Shown: positions 33,645 through 41,728 of the stretch, in pieces | How positions within the stretch are numbered: the stretch's first letter is position 1 | Layout: each line of letters starts with the position of its first letter | Source: Blastococcus sp. TF02A-26 | Lineage (GTDB): Bacteria; Actinomycetota; Actinomycetes; Mycobacteriales; Geodermatophilaceae | Length of the DNA stretch: 64,000 nt | Direction: 5' to 3' | Assembly (NCBI RefSeq): GCF_003319125.1 | Contig: NZ_QOHG01000006.1 | Coordinates: 186,001 to 250,000 of the forward strand | Made by a program: the position numbers and the translations under genes | Notes under the pieces: model-generated | Told to the model about the DNA's origin: nothing | Databases searched by the model: none | Seen by the model: the letters and a program-made list of their open reading frames with translations, nothing else

Positions 33645-35441
33645 TCAGCGGACCGGGAAGTCGGTGCGGGCGGTGGTGGCGGTGAACTCGTCGAGGCGGA
33701 CCGAGACGGCGAGCGTCCAGGTGCCGGCCGACGGGAGGACGACGTCGTCGCCGACGTAGTGGCCGGGGCCGGCCGGCTCGAGGTCGACGTCGAGCGGGCC
33801 GATCTCCTGGCCGGACTCGGTGAGGGTGACCCGGATGTCCTCGGGCTGGGTGAGCTGTCCGGCGTCGTCGAAGAGGTAGACGTGCAGGGTGTTCGCGCCG
33901 GTCGACGCGGGGTCCAGGGAGATCTGCACCGAGCCGTCCTCGCCGGCCGCCGACTGCAGCGGCAGCGTGACGTCGACCGGCTCGGCCGCCGTGGCGCGCG
34001 CCGGCGGTGTGCCGACCAGGACGGCGGACAGCGCCAGGACGACGACGGCGAGCCCCGCCTCGACCAGGACCGAGCGCCGCAGCGCCCCCCGCTCGGCGGC
34101 CGCCGACTGGGCGAGGTCCTCGTCGCGGGCGGCCGCGGCGGCGGCGACCTCGGGCGCCGGCTCGGCAGGAGCGGCGAAGGCGTGCGCGGTCACCCGGCGG
34201 CGGGGAGCACGGGCGCGGCGGACGCCGAGCCGCTGCTGGACCCACACCCGGGAGACCCCGGCGGCGGCCAGGAGCAGCAGCACCAGGGCCAGCTTGGCCA
34301 GCAGCAGCCGCCCGTAGCCGGTGGAGAACAGCGCGGACGGCGAGCCGACCTCCCGGACCGACTGGACGACGCCGGAGACCACCAGGACGGCCACCGACGC
34401 CGCGGCCAGCCGGGAGAAGCGGGGCAGGACCGTGGCGAGCTGCCCCGGCGGCACCCCGTCGCGCAGCGCACCGGCCAGCAGCACCCCCAGCCCGCCCAGC
34501 CACACCGCCATGGCGGCGACGTGCGCGGTGGCGGCCAGGATGGCGATCGCCGGATAGGGCCCGGCCACCGGGTGGCCGACCGCGGCGGTGGTGACGACGA
34601 CGCCGGCGGCGAGGACGCCGCCCAGCACCAGCCCCTGCGCGACCGGCGGCTCGTCGCGGCGCAGCCAGGGCAGGAGCAGCAGCGCGAGCCCGGCGGCCAG
34701 GGCCAGGCGGGCCAGCAGGGTGAGGCCGACCTGGGAGCCGGCGGTGGCCGACAGCAGCGCCGGGTCGGCGACGGAGCCGAGCCCGGTCGCGGCCGAGTAC
34801 GGGCCCTGCAGCAGGAAGGCCAGCGCCGCGCCGACCGCCGTCGCGGCGAGCCCGGCCGCCGTCAGGCGGCGCAGCAGGGACGAGCCCCATCCGCCGGGCC
34901 AGCAGAGGGCGAGGACGGTGGGGATGCCGATGCCCAGCGCCACGCCGGCGAAGCCGATCCAGCGGGCCAGCGGGAGCGCCGCGGCGACGGCCGGGTCGTC
35001 GTCGTCGGCCGCGCCGGCCACGGAGGCGTCGACCAGCGAACCCTCGCCGACGACGAAGGAGAACGAGCCGGCGATCGGGTGCGAGTCGGCGGAGATGATC
35101 CGGTAGGTGACGAGGTAGCCGCCGTCGCCGAGGTCGCCGCGCAGGGCGACGCCGACCGTGGCGCCGTCCGCCTCGGCCGACCCGGTGTCCACCCGGTTGC
35201 CGGAGGCGTCGAGGACGCGCAGGTACCCGGCGCCCACGGAGACGCCCTCGCTGAACTCCAGCGACACCCGCTCGGGGGCCGCGGACAGCCGCGCCCCCTC
35301 CCCCGGGTCGGTGCCGACCAGCTCCGCGTGCGCGGCCGCGGGCCCGGCGGTGACCACCCCGGCCACCAGCCAGCCCACCAGCAGCCGGAGCAGCACGGCG
35401 GCCGGACGCCGCCGCTCGACGGCCCGCGGGGCAGGGCTCAC
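33645..35441 (-). CDS. CopC-CopD fusion copper resistance/uptake protein
   Basis: This 598-residue fusion has a signal peptide, then a CopC domain starting AAHAELVGTDPGEGARL with SADSHPIAGSFSFVV (N-terminal His and HxP ligands). A CopD membrane domain of about eight spans follows (LARWIGFAGVALGIGI through LAKLALVLLLLAAAGVSRVW), and then a C-terminal extracytoplasmic Ig-like domain (LPLQSAAGEDGSVQISLDP). CopCD fusions import or buffer periplasmic copper. GTG 35441 overlaps the anti-sigma gene stop by 4 bp, so copper genes and sigma control are in one transcript. Confidence 0.9.
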   Translation of the reverse strand: MSPAPRAVERRRPAAVLLRLLVGWLVAGVVTAGPAAAHAELVGTDPGEGARLSAAPERVSLEFSEGVSVGAGYLRVLDASGNRVDTGSAEADGATVGVALRGDLGDGGYLVTYRIISADSHPIAGSFSFVVGEGSLVDASVAGAADDDDPAVAAALPLARWIGFAGVALGIGIPTVLALCWPGGWGSSLLRRLTAAGLAATAVGAALAFLLQGPYSAATGLGSVADPALLSATAGSQVGLTLLARLALAAGLALLLLPWLRRDEPPVAQGLVLGGVLAAGVVVTTAAVGHPVAGPYPAIAILAATAHVAAMAVWLGGLGVLLAGALRDGVPPGQLATVLPRFSRLAAASVAVLVVSGVVQSVREVGSPSALFSTGYGRLLLAKLALVLLLLAAAGVSRVWVQQRLGVRRARAPRRRVTAHAFAAPAEPAPEVAAAAAARDEDLAQSAAAERGALRRSVLVEAGLAVVVLALSAVLVGTPPARATAAEPVDVTLPLQSAAGEDGSVQISLDPASTGANTLHVYLFDDAGQLTQPEDIRVTLTESGQEIGPLDVDLEPAGPGHYVGDDVVLPSAGTWTLAVSVRLDEFTATTARTDFPVR

Positions 35442-36079
35442 GCGGGCACCCGCTCGGCGGAGACCGCCCGGGCGGTCCGCCGGCGGCCCCGCCAGGCCGT
35501 GGCGGCCACGAGCGCGACGCCTCCCAGGAGGAGGAGGTGGGTCACCGCACGGTCGGCGTGCACGTGCCCGGCGCCCAGGTCGCGGGCGGTGAGCAGGGTG
35601 AGCAGCACCGCGAAGGTGCCGAGGAACGGCAGCGCACCGGCCGCCAGCCGCGGGGCCACCGCCACCGCGAGGAAGGCCGTGCCGGCGGCGAGGTTCCACG
35701 CACCGGTCTCGTGCGCCATGTGCACCGGAGCGCTCATCGCGGCCGTGCCGGTGACCAGCGCTGGCCAGGCCAGCAGCGCCTGCGCCGCGCCCACCGCGAG
35801 CAGCGCCAGCCGCAGCACCGACGTCACCAGCCGCGCGCGGGCGGCCGCCGCGCCGCCGGGGAGCCGGCGCGGCAGGGACGTCAGGACCGCGACGGTCAGG
35901 TCGGGCACCGGCGGGGCCGGGGCCAGCCGGGCCCGGCGGGTCACGGTGGCCGCGTCGGCGACCCACGCGGCGCAGGCGGGGCATGCGGCGAGGTGCGCGT
36001 CGAGCTCGGCTCCGGGCACCGCCGGGGACTCGCCGTCGAGCCGCGCCGAGGCCGCCTCGCGGAATGCGGGACACTGCAT
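35438..36079 (-). CDS. Zinc-finger (zf-HC2) anti-sigma-like membrane protein
   Basis: This 213-residue protein starts MQCPAFREAASARLDGE. The zf-HC2 motif is HLAACPACAAW (HxxxCxxC) at about 29-37. The rest holds four or five membrane spans with His-rich external loops (SAPVHMAHETGAW, GAGHVHADRAVTH). ZAS-type proteins bind ECF sigma factors in the cytosol until a signal releases them. The cognate sigma is divergently encoded 74 bp away. The His-rich loops suggest copper could be the signal (inference). Confidence 0.78.
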   Translation of the reverse strand: MQCPAFREAASARLDGESPAVPGAELDAHLAACPACAAWVADAATVTRRARLAPAPPVPDLTVAVLTSLPRRLPGGAAAARARLVTSVLRLALLAVGAAQALLAWPALVTGTAAMSAPVHMAHETGAWNLAAGTAFLAVAVAPRLAAGALPFLGTFAVLLTLLTARDLGAGHVHADRAVTHLLLLGGVALVAATAWRGRRRTARAVSAERVPA

Positions 36080-36153
36080 GAGGTCATAGTCGTCCCCCGC
36101 GCCCGCGCGGTTCCCGGTCGGCCGTGTGACCCGGACGACAGACGAGAGCGGGC

Positions 36154-36708
36154 ATGGACGAGCTGGAGCGGTACGCGGCCGCGGCGGTGGAGGGCGACGC
36201 CCTCGCGGCCGCGGCCCTCGTGCGTGCCACCCAGTCGGACGTGTGGCGGCTCTGCGCGGCGCTGGTCGACCGCGCCAGCGCCGACGACCTCACCCAGGAG
36301 ACCTACCTGCGGGCCTTCGGGGCGATGCACCGCTTCGCCGGCCGCTCGACCCTGCGGACCTGGCTGCTGGCGATCGCCCGGCGGGTCTGCGCCGACGCCC
36401 TGCGGTCCCGTCGCCGCCGTCGGCTCACCCTGGTCTCCGACGACGCCGTCCAGCAGGCGCTGGAAGGTCCGGCCGCCGGTTCCGCCGACACCGTGGGCGA
36501 GAGCGCGGCCGTCGCCGACCTGCTGGCCCGGCTGACCGCCGAGCGGCGCGAGGCCTTCGTCCTCACCCAGCTGCTGGGCCTGTCCTACGCCGACGCCGCG
36601 GAGGTGGCCGGCTGCCCGGTCGGCACGATCCGCTCTCGCGTCGCCCGTGCGCGTGACGACCTCGTCACAGCCCTCACCGATCAGGGGGACGACGCGGCGC
36701 ACGGATGA
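36154..36708 (+). CDS. ECF RNA polymerase sigma factor (SigC-like)
   Basis: This 184-residue protein has region 2 (VWRLCAALVDRASADDLTQETYLRAFGAMHRFAGRSTLRTWLLAIARRVCADALR) and region 4 (LTAERREAFVLTQLLGLSYADAAEVAGCPVGTIRSRVARARDDL). It resembles mycobacterial SigC in length and region 2 sequence. SigC of M. tuberculosis is linked to copper acquisition, which fits the divergent CopCD/YcnI/SCO operon. ATG 36154 is supported by the divergent layout; the anti-sigma gene is in the opposite operon rather than downstream. Confidence 0.87.
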   Translation: MDELERYAAAAVEGDALAAAALVRATQSDVWRLCAALVDRASADDLTQETYLRAFGAMHRFAGRSTLRTWLLAIARRVCADALRSRRRRRLTLVSDDAVQQALEGPAAGSADTVGESAAVADLLARLTAERREAFVLTQLLGLSYADAAEVAGCPVGTIRSRVARARDDLVTALTDQGDDAAHG

Positions 36709-36732
36709 CGGCACGGTGAACGGCAGGCGAAC
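36704..36732 (-). promoter_or_regulatory. Putative PHO box upstream of the phosphate transporter operon
   Basis: On the minus strand GTTCGCC (36726-36732) and GTTCACC (36715-36721) form direct repeats with exactly 11-bp spacing. A degenerate third unit lies at 36704-36710. This matches the GTTCACC-N4 direct-repeat units bound by PhoP in streptomycetes. It sits about 85 bp before the DUF47-pit genes. Confidence 0.55.
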
Positions 36733-36816
36733 TGGGGCACCTATGCTGCCCGACGGCCGTGCGCCCGCTCCCGAGCGGGGAAGCGGACGTCCCCCCACTG
36801 CCGACCGGAGCGACAC

Positions 36817-37434
36817 GTGCCCTTCAGCCTCACTCCCAAGGACTCGAGCTTCTACCCGCTCTTCACCGCCTCCGCGGAGAACCTGGTGGCCGCGACCGAC
36901 GTCCTGAGCGAGTTCATCCACGACCACGCCCGCCGCGACGAGCTGGCGGCCAAGCTGCGCGAGCTGGAGCACGTCGGCGACCAGTCGACGCACGCCATCT
37001 TCCGGCAGCTCAACTCGAGCTTCGTGACCCCGTTCGACCGCGAGGACATCTACAACCTGGCCAGCGACCTGGACGACGTCATGGACTTCGTCGAGGCGGC
37101 CGCGGACCTGGTGGTCCTGACCGGGCTGGGCACGCTGCCGGCCGAGATGCACCAGCAGACGGCGCTGCTGCAGCGTGCCGCGCAGACGACCGCCGAGGCG
37201 ATGCCCCGGCTGCGCACCCTCAAGGACCTCTCCGAGTACTGGATCGAGGTCAACCGGATCGAGAACGAGGCCGACAAGCTGTACCGGCGGCTGCTCTCGA
37301 GGCTGTACAGCGGTGAGTTCGACGCGCTGGAGATCCTCAAGCTGAAGGAGGTCGCCGACCAGCTCGAGGAGGCCGCCGACGCCTTCGAGCACGTCGCCAA
37401 CGTCGTCGAGACGATCAGCGTCAAGGAGTCCTGA
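36817..37434 (+). CDS. DUF47 family (PhoU-like) phosphate transport accessory protein
   Basis: This 205-residue, entirely helical protein begins PFSLTPKDSSFYPLFTASAENLV and contains FVTPFDREDIYNLASDLDDVMDFVEAAADL, the conserved acidic metal-binding motif of DUF47/PhoU-like proteins. A second half reads IEVNRIENEADKLYRRLLSRL. Members regulate or assist the neighbouring Pit transporter. It starts with GTG and ends 5 bp before pit, a classic DUF47-pit operon, and has a candidate PHO box upstream. Confidence 0.9.
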   Translation: MPFSLTPKDSSFYPLFTASAENLVAATDVLSEFIHDHARRDELAAKLRELEHVGDQSTHAIFRQLNSSFVTPFDREDIYNLASDLDDVMDFVEAAADLVVLTGLGTLPAEMHQQTALLQRAAQTTAEAMPRLRTLKDLSEYWIEVNRIENEADKLYRRLLSRLYSGEFDALEILKLKEVADQLEEAADAFEHVANVVETISVKES

Positions 37435-37439
37435 CGCCG

Positions 37440-38441
37440 ATGGACGGCGCCTTCATCGCGCTCATCGTCATCGTCCTCGTCGCCCTCGCCTTCGACTACA
37501 CCAACGGCTTCCACGACGCCGCGAACGCGATCGCCGTCGCGGTGTCGACCAAGGCCCTCACCCCGCGGGTGGCGCTCGCCCTCGCCGCGGTGTTGAACCT
37601 GATCGGCGCCCTGCTGTCGACCGAGGTCGCCAAGACCGTGGGTGCCGGCATCATCGACGCCCCGGAGGGCGACGAGGGGTTGAAGATCGTCTTCGCCGCG
37701 CTCATCGGCGCGATCGTGTGGAACCTGATCACCTGGTACTTCGGCCTGCCGTCGTCGTCGTCGCACGCGCTCATCGGCGGCCTGGTCGGCGCCGCGCTGG
37801 CGGCCGCGCACAGCGTCCAGTGGATGGGCATCCTCGACAAGGTCGTCATCCCGATGGTCGTGTCGCCGCTCGTCGGGTTCGGCCTGGGCTACCTGTTCAT
37901 GCTGGCGATCCTGTGGAGCTTCCGCGGCGCCAACGTCACGCGGGCCAACCGGGGCTTCCGGTACGCCCAGATCGCCAGCTCGGCGACGATGGCGCTGGGC
38001 CACGGGCTCCAGGACGCGCAGAAGACCATGGGCGTGATCACCCTGGCGCTGTTCACCGCCGGGGAGATCGACTCCTTCGAGGTCCCGCTGTGGGTGGTCC
38101 TGGCCGCGGCCCTGGCGCTCAGCGCCGGCACCTACGCCGGCGGGTTCCGCATCATGCGGACCCTGGGCCGGCGGATCATCCAGCTCACGCCGGCCGGCGG
38201 CTTCTCCGCCCAGACCGTCGCCTCCGGCGTCATGGTGACGACGGCGACCGTGTTCGCCGTCCCCGTGTCGACCACCCACATCACCACCACCTCGATCATG
38301 GGCGTGGGGGCGACCCGGCGCTTCTCCGCGGTCCGGTGGGGCGTGGCCCGCAGCATCGTCGTCGCCTGGATCGTCACGCTGCCGGCCGCGGGCTCGGTGG
38401 CCGCGCTGGCCTTCTTCGCCACGGACCTCGTCGTCGGCTGA
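37440..38441 (+). CDS. pit: Low-affinity inorganic phosphate transporter (PiT family)
   Basis: This 333-residue membrane protein has about ten spans and the duplicated PiT signature: FDYTNGFHDAANAIAVAVSTKALTPRVAL near the N-terminus and GHGLQDAQKTMGVITLAL in the second half. The intermediate GLPSSSSHALIGGLVGAAL and the C-terminal VPVSTTHITTTSIMGVGATRR are also typical. It carries phosphate with a proton or metal ion. The start is 6 bp after the DUF47 stop, so they are co-transcribed. Confidence 0.93.
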   Translation: MDGAFIALIVIVLVALAFDYTNGFHDAANAIAVAVSTKALTPRVALALAAVLNLIGALLSTEVAKTVGAGIIDAPEGDEGLKIVFAALIGAIVWNLITWYFGLPSSSSHALIGGLVGAALAAAHSVQWMGILDKVVIPMVVSPLVGFGLGYLFMLAILWSFRGANVTRANRGFRYAQIASSATMALGHGLQDAQKTMGVITLALFTAGEIDSFEVPLWVVLAAALALSAGTYAGGFRIMRTLGRRIIQLTPAGGFSAQTVASGVMVTTATVFAVPVSTTHITTTSIMGVGATRRFSAVRWGVARSIVVAWIVTLPAAGSVAALAFFATDLVVG

Positions 38442-38460
38442 CGGCGGGGGGTGACAGGAG

Positions 38461-38480
38461 CCACCCGACCTCCGGGGTGG
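38461..38480 (+). promoter_or_regulatory. Hairpin just before the leader-peptide start
   Basis: CCACCC-GACCTCCG-GGGTGG forms a 6-bp stem ending 2 bases before the ATG at 38483. It could terminate pit transcription or modulate initiation on the leader ORF; neither is shown. Confidence 0.35.
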
Positions 38481-38482
38481 CA

Positions 38483-38596
38483 ATGTCGATCGATCTGGTA
38501 GACATTGGAGTCGTGGCGGCGACGGCGGTGCTCCTGGTGGGGCGGATCCACGTCGACCTGCTGCGCGTCTGCGCGGCACGCTGTCCGGGCTGCTGA
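38483..38596 (+). CDS. Cysteine-responsive leader peptide upstream of a TauE/SafE gene
   Basis: This 37-residue ORF begins MSIDLVDIGVVAATAVLLVG and ends RIHVDLLRVCAARCPGC. The (R)xHVDLLRV core followed by clustered Cys is the hallmark of the actinobacterial putative leader peptides found before sulfur and cysteine metabolism genes. Three Cys codons lie in the last nine. Slow translation at Cys codons when cysteine is scarce would alter downstream RNA folding and let the exporter/importer gene 90 bp downstream be expressed. The peptide itself likely has no other role. The ORF is short, so identification rests on the motif and the position before a sulfur-related permease. Confidence 0.7.
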   Translation: MSIDLVDIGVVAATAVLLVGRIHVDLLRVCAARCPGC

Positions 38597-38685
38597 GCGC
38601 CCGCACCCCTGATCCGCCCGCTCTCCCCTGCGCTGCCGCGTGCCCTGCCGCGCGCCGTGGGCCGTGACACCCGGAGTCCCGCACC

Positions 38686-39681
38686 GTGAAGACCCTGATC
38701 CTGCTCGCCCTGGCCGGCTTCGGCGCCCAGCTGGTCGACGGCAGCCTCGGCATGGCCTACGGGGTCACGTCAACGACCCTGCTGCTGGCCATCGGGACCA
38801 ACCCGGCCGCGGCGTCGGCGACCATCCACCTGGCCGAGATCGGCACCACGCTGATGTCGGGCGTGGCCCACTGGAAGTTCGGCAACGTCGACTGGAAGGT
38901 CGTCGCGAAGATCGGCGTCCCCGGCGCGATCGGGGCCTTCGTCGGCGCGACGCTGCTGTCGAGCATCTCGACCGAGGTCGCCGCCCCGCTGATGTCGCTG
39001 ATCCTGCTGTCGCTCGGGATCTACCTGCTGGTCCGCTTCACGCTGCGCGGCATCGACCGGCGCAACATCGGCAAGCCGATGCGCAAGCGCTTCCTGGGCC
39101 CGCTCGGCCTGGTCGCCGGCTTCATCGACGCCACGGGCGGCGGCGGCTGGGGGCCGGTCGGCACCCCGGCGATCCTCGCCAGCGGCCGCATGGAGCCCCG
39201 CAAGGTGATCGGCTCGATCGACACCTCGGAGTTCCTCGTCGCGCTGGCCGCCAGCGTCGGCTTCCTGGTCGCCCTGGGCTCGCAGGGCATCGACTTCGCC
39301 TGGGTGCTGGCGCTGCTGATCGGCGGCATGGTCGCCGCCCCGATCGCCGCCTGGCTGGTGCGCCACGTCCCGCCGCGGCTGCTCGGCTCGCTCGTCGGGG
39401 GGATGATCATCATCACCAACACCCGCACGCTCCTGCGCAGCGACTGGCTCGACGCCCCCGACGCGGTCGCCTACCCCGTGTACGCCGCCCTCTACGTCGT
39501 CTGGGCCGCCGCCGTCGCCTGGTCCTACCTCCAGTACCGCAAGGACAAGGCGCAGGAGTCCGCCGACGCCGTCGCCGCGGCGGCCGCCGACCTCGAGCGG
39601 GCCCAGCACCTCGAGCCCCCGGTGGAGGACCGCGCCGAGCGTCCGCTGGTCGCCGGCCGGCCGAGCGCGCCGCAGGACTGA
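38686..39681 (+). CDS. TauE/SafE family sulfite/anion permease
   Basis: This 331-residue protein has about eight membrane spans. Family features are the N-terminal FGAQLVDGSLGMAYGVTSTTLLLAIG and the repeated second half GLVAGFIDATGGGGWGPVGTPAILASGRMEPRKVIGSIDTSEF. Members export sulfite, sulfoacetate or related anions, or import sulfur compounds. The GTG start at 38686 is unambiguous in alignment terms. A hydrophilic tail of about 45 residues (AQESADAVAAAAADLERAQHLEPP) extends beyond the last span. The upstream Cys-leader peptide points to control by cysteine supply. Confidence 0.88.
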   Translation: MKTLILLALAGFGAQLVDGSLGMAYGVTSTTLLLAIGTNPAAASATIHLAEIGTTLMSGVAHWKFGNVDWKVVAKIGVPGAIGAFVGATLLSSISTEVAAPLMSLILLSLGIYLLVRFTLRGIDRRNIGKPMRKRFLGPLGLVAGFIDATGGGGWGPVGTPAILASGRMEPRKVIGSIDTSEFLVALAASVGFLVALGSQGIDFAWVLALLIGGMVAAPIAAWLVRHVPPRLLGSLVGGMIIITNTRTLLRSDWLDAPDAVAYPVYAALYVVWAAAVAWSYLQYRKDKAQESADAVAAAAADLERAQHLEPPVEDRAERPLVAGRPSAPQD

Positions 39682-39691
39682 CCCGGGGCGC

Positions 39692-40672
39692 TCAGCGTCG
39701 GAGTCCCAGCAGCGCCGCCTCCCGGTCGGGGTCGAGGCCGGGGCGGGCGAGCCCGCGCGGCGGGGGCGCCAGCTCGCCGGCGTCGCGCAGCCAGTCCCAG
39801 GTGTCCGCGACGGACTCGCGCACCGGGCGGACGGGCAGGCCGAGCTGCCGGGCGCGGGTGGTGTCGACGTCCCAGGCGGTCGCGGCCACCTCCCGCGGCA
39901 GCCACAGCGGCAGGTCCTGCCACGGCTCCACCCCGGCCGCCACGAGGTCCGCCTCCGGGACCGGCACCAGGTCGGCGTCGCCCCCCGTCACCTCCCGGCA
40001 GACCTCCAGCAGCCCGCCGAGCGTCGTCATGCCCGCCGGGCCCGTGGCGTTGACCGCGCCGCCGATCCCGCGCTCGGCCACGTCGACCAGCCAGCCGGCG
40101 AGGTCCCGGGCGTCCACCAGGGCGATGGGCTGGTCCAGCGCGTCCGGGACGACCACGCGCCCGCCGCGCGCCATGCGCCGCAGCCACCAGCCGAGCCGGT
40201 CCACGATGTCGTGCGGACCGACGATCAGCCCGGCCCGGGCGGTGAGGAAGCGGTCGCCGAGCACGGCGGCCAGCTCCCGCTCGGCGAACGCCTTGACCGG
40301 TCCGTACTCGTCGTCGTCGGTCTCCCAGACCGGCTCGTCCTCCCCGCGGATCGGGCCGGGCGGCCAGTTCCGGTAGGCGTTGAGGCTGCTGACGAACGCG
40401 TAGCCGCGGACGTCGCCCAGCGCGGCCGCGGCGTTGCGGGCGGCGGCGCGGGTCTGGCACGAGGTGTCGACGACGAGCTCGGGCGCCCAGCCGGCCAGCG
40501 CAGCCGGGAGGGCCGCGGCGTCGTCCCGGTCGCCGTGGAGAGCGCGGGCGCCGTCGGGCGGCGAGCCGGTGACGCCGCGCGTGAGGGTCGCCACCTCGTG
40601 CCCCCGGTCGAGGGCTGCCCGGACGACGTGCCGGCCGAGGAACAGGGTGCCGCCGAGGACGAGGAGTCTCAT
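39692..40672 (-). CDS. NAD-dependent epimerase/dehydratase-type (extended SDR) protein
   Basis: This 326-residue protein has the atypical nucleotide motif LVLGGTLFLGRHVV, VSSLNAYRN and the active-site-like YGPVKAFAE (YxxxK). A C-terminal substrate region ends with VRESVADTWDWLRD. It resembles the group of actinobacterial SDRs annotated as nucleoside-diphosphate-sugar epimerases or isoflavone-reductase-like; the substrate is unknown. It stands alone, convergent with the TauE gene (10 bp between stops). Confidence 0.82.
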   Translation of the reverse strand: MRLLVLGGTLFLGRHVVRAALDRGHEVATLTRGVTGSPPDGARALHGDRDDAAALPAALAGWAPELVVDTSCQTRAAARNAAAALGDVRGYAFVSSLNAYRNWPPGPIRGEDEPVWETDDDEYGPVKAFAERELAAVLGDRFLTARAGLIVGPHDIVDRLGWWLRRMARGGRVVVPDALDQPIALVDARDLAGWLVDVAERGIGGAVNATGPAGMTTLGGLLEVCREVTGGDADLVPVPEADLVAAGVEPWQDLPLWLPREVAATAWDVDTTRARQLGLPVRPVRESVADTWDWLRDAGELAPPPRGLARPGLDPDREAALLGLRR

Positions 40673-40743
40673 GCCGCCAGCCCAGCGCCTCTCGGAGGCC
40701 GCCGTCCAGCGGGTTCACCGACGGCGCAACGCGGTCCGTCCGC

Positions 40744-41238
40744 TCAGACGGCGCGGAGAGCGGGGACCTGGGGCAGCGGCGTGGCCCGTGCGGCGGCCAT
40801 GACCATCTGCGGCGAGCGGGGCAGGCCGCGGCGGGTGCACAGCCGCAGCGCCCGGGCCCCGGTCACGACGTCGGTCTCCGGCGGGACGACGAGCAGGTCG
40901 GCGCGCTTGTTGCCGCCGGCCCAGGTCAGGCAGACCGCGCCGGGCTCCATGCTGCGGAAGCCGCCGGTGCGGACGACGCGGCCGCCCACGACGACCTTGC
41001 GCGGGGCGGGCAGCCACGCGTCGAGGGCGTAGGTGAAGCGCTCGACCCGGACGCCGTGGCGGTCCAGGGCGGCGATCAGCTCGGGTACCTCGACGGCGAG
41101 GTCGCGACTGCGCGGGAACCAGGCCCCGTCGAACCCCTGACCCCCGTCACCGGCGTCGCTGCGGATGCTCACCCGGACGTCGATGCCACCCCGGTGCCCC
41201 TCGGCCTCGAACAGCGGTCCCGTACGGGTGGTCCTCAT
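40744..41238 (-). CDS. DUF5994 family protein
   Basis: This 164-residue soluble protein contains FDGAWFPRSRDLAVEVPELIAAL, RVERFTYALDAWLPAPRKVVVGGRVVRTGGFRSMEP and NKRADLLVVPPETD, matching the conserved blocks of DUF5994, an actinobacteria-restricted family of unknown function. ATG 41238 (MRTTRTGPLF) was chosen since the longer frame is unlike the family. No neighbours suggest a pathway. Confidence 0.75.
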   Translation of the reverse strand: MRTTRTGPLFEAEGHRGGIDVRVSIRSDAGDGGQGFDGAWFPRSRDLAVEVPELIAALDRHGVRVERFTYALDAWLPAPRKVVVGGRVVRTGGFRSMEPGAVCLTWAGGNKRADLLVVPPETDVVTGARALRLCTRRGLPRSPQMVMAAARATPLPQVPALRAV

Positions 41239-41413
41239 CAGCGCCAGCCTGCCTCTCGTCCACGTGTCCCTGCCGAGCGCACAGGGCTCCGACACGAACG
41301 TAGGTGTGGTGACCGGCGCCGACGCACGCGTCCCGGCCGGGCGCGCCGCGCTCCCCCGGCCGGTCATCACGACACGTCACGGAACGGTCACGACACTGCC
41401 GTGACCTCGTCGT

Positions 41414-41683
41414 TCAGGCGGAGAGGGCGCGTCCGGCCACCGGCTCGGACAGCTCGGCGACCAGTCGGTCGAGCGGGACGTCGAGCACCCGGGCGAGCGC
41501 GGCGACGGTGAAGAAGGCCGGGGTGGGCACCCGGCCGGACTCGATCTTCCGCAGCGCCTCGGGGCTCACCCCGGAGGCCGCCGCGACCTCGGCCGGTGAG
41601 CGCTCCCCGCGGGCCGCGCGCAGCAGGGCGCCCAGCCGGCGTCCGCGCTCGCGCTCCTCGGGGCTCAGCGGGGGTCGCACCAT
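41414..41683 (-). CDS. XRE-family HTH transcriptional regulator
   Basis: This 89-residue protein has an HTH at about 27-60 (GERSPAEVAAASGVSPEALRKIESGRVPTPAFFTVAALARVLDV). It is divergent from the methionine aminopeptidase gene with only 45 bp between starts. Two AATACCGG direct repeats (41696-41703 and 41710-41717) lie in that gap, so it probably represses or activates both genes. Confidence 0.85.
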   Translation of the reverse strand: MVRPPLSPEERERGRRLGALLRAARGERSPAEVAAASGVSPEALRKIESGRVPTPAFFTVAALARVLDVPLDRLVAELSEPVAGRALSA

Positions 41684-41695
41684 GGGCGTGATAGT

Positions 41696-41717
41696 AATAC
41701 CGGGATACCAATACCGG
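41696..41717. promoter_or_regulatory. Tandem AATACCGG repeats between XRE and map
   Basis: AATACCGG occurs at 41696-41703 and 41710-41717, a 14-bp period, inside the 45-bp divergent intergenic region. On the minus strand TATTACTAT near 41690-41698 could serve as a -10 for the XRE gene. A binding site for the XRE protein is inferred. Confidence 0.45.
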
Positions 41718-41728
41718 AAGGGGACGAG

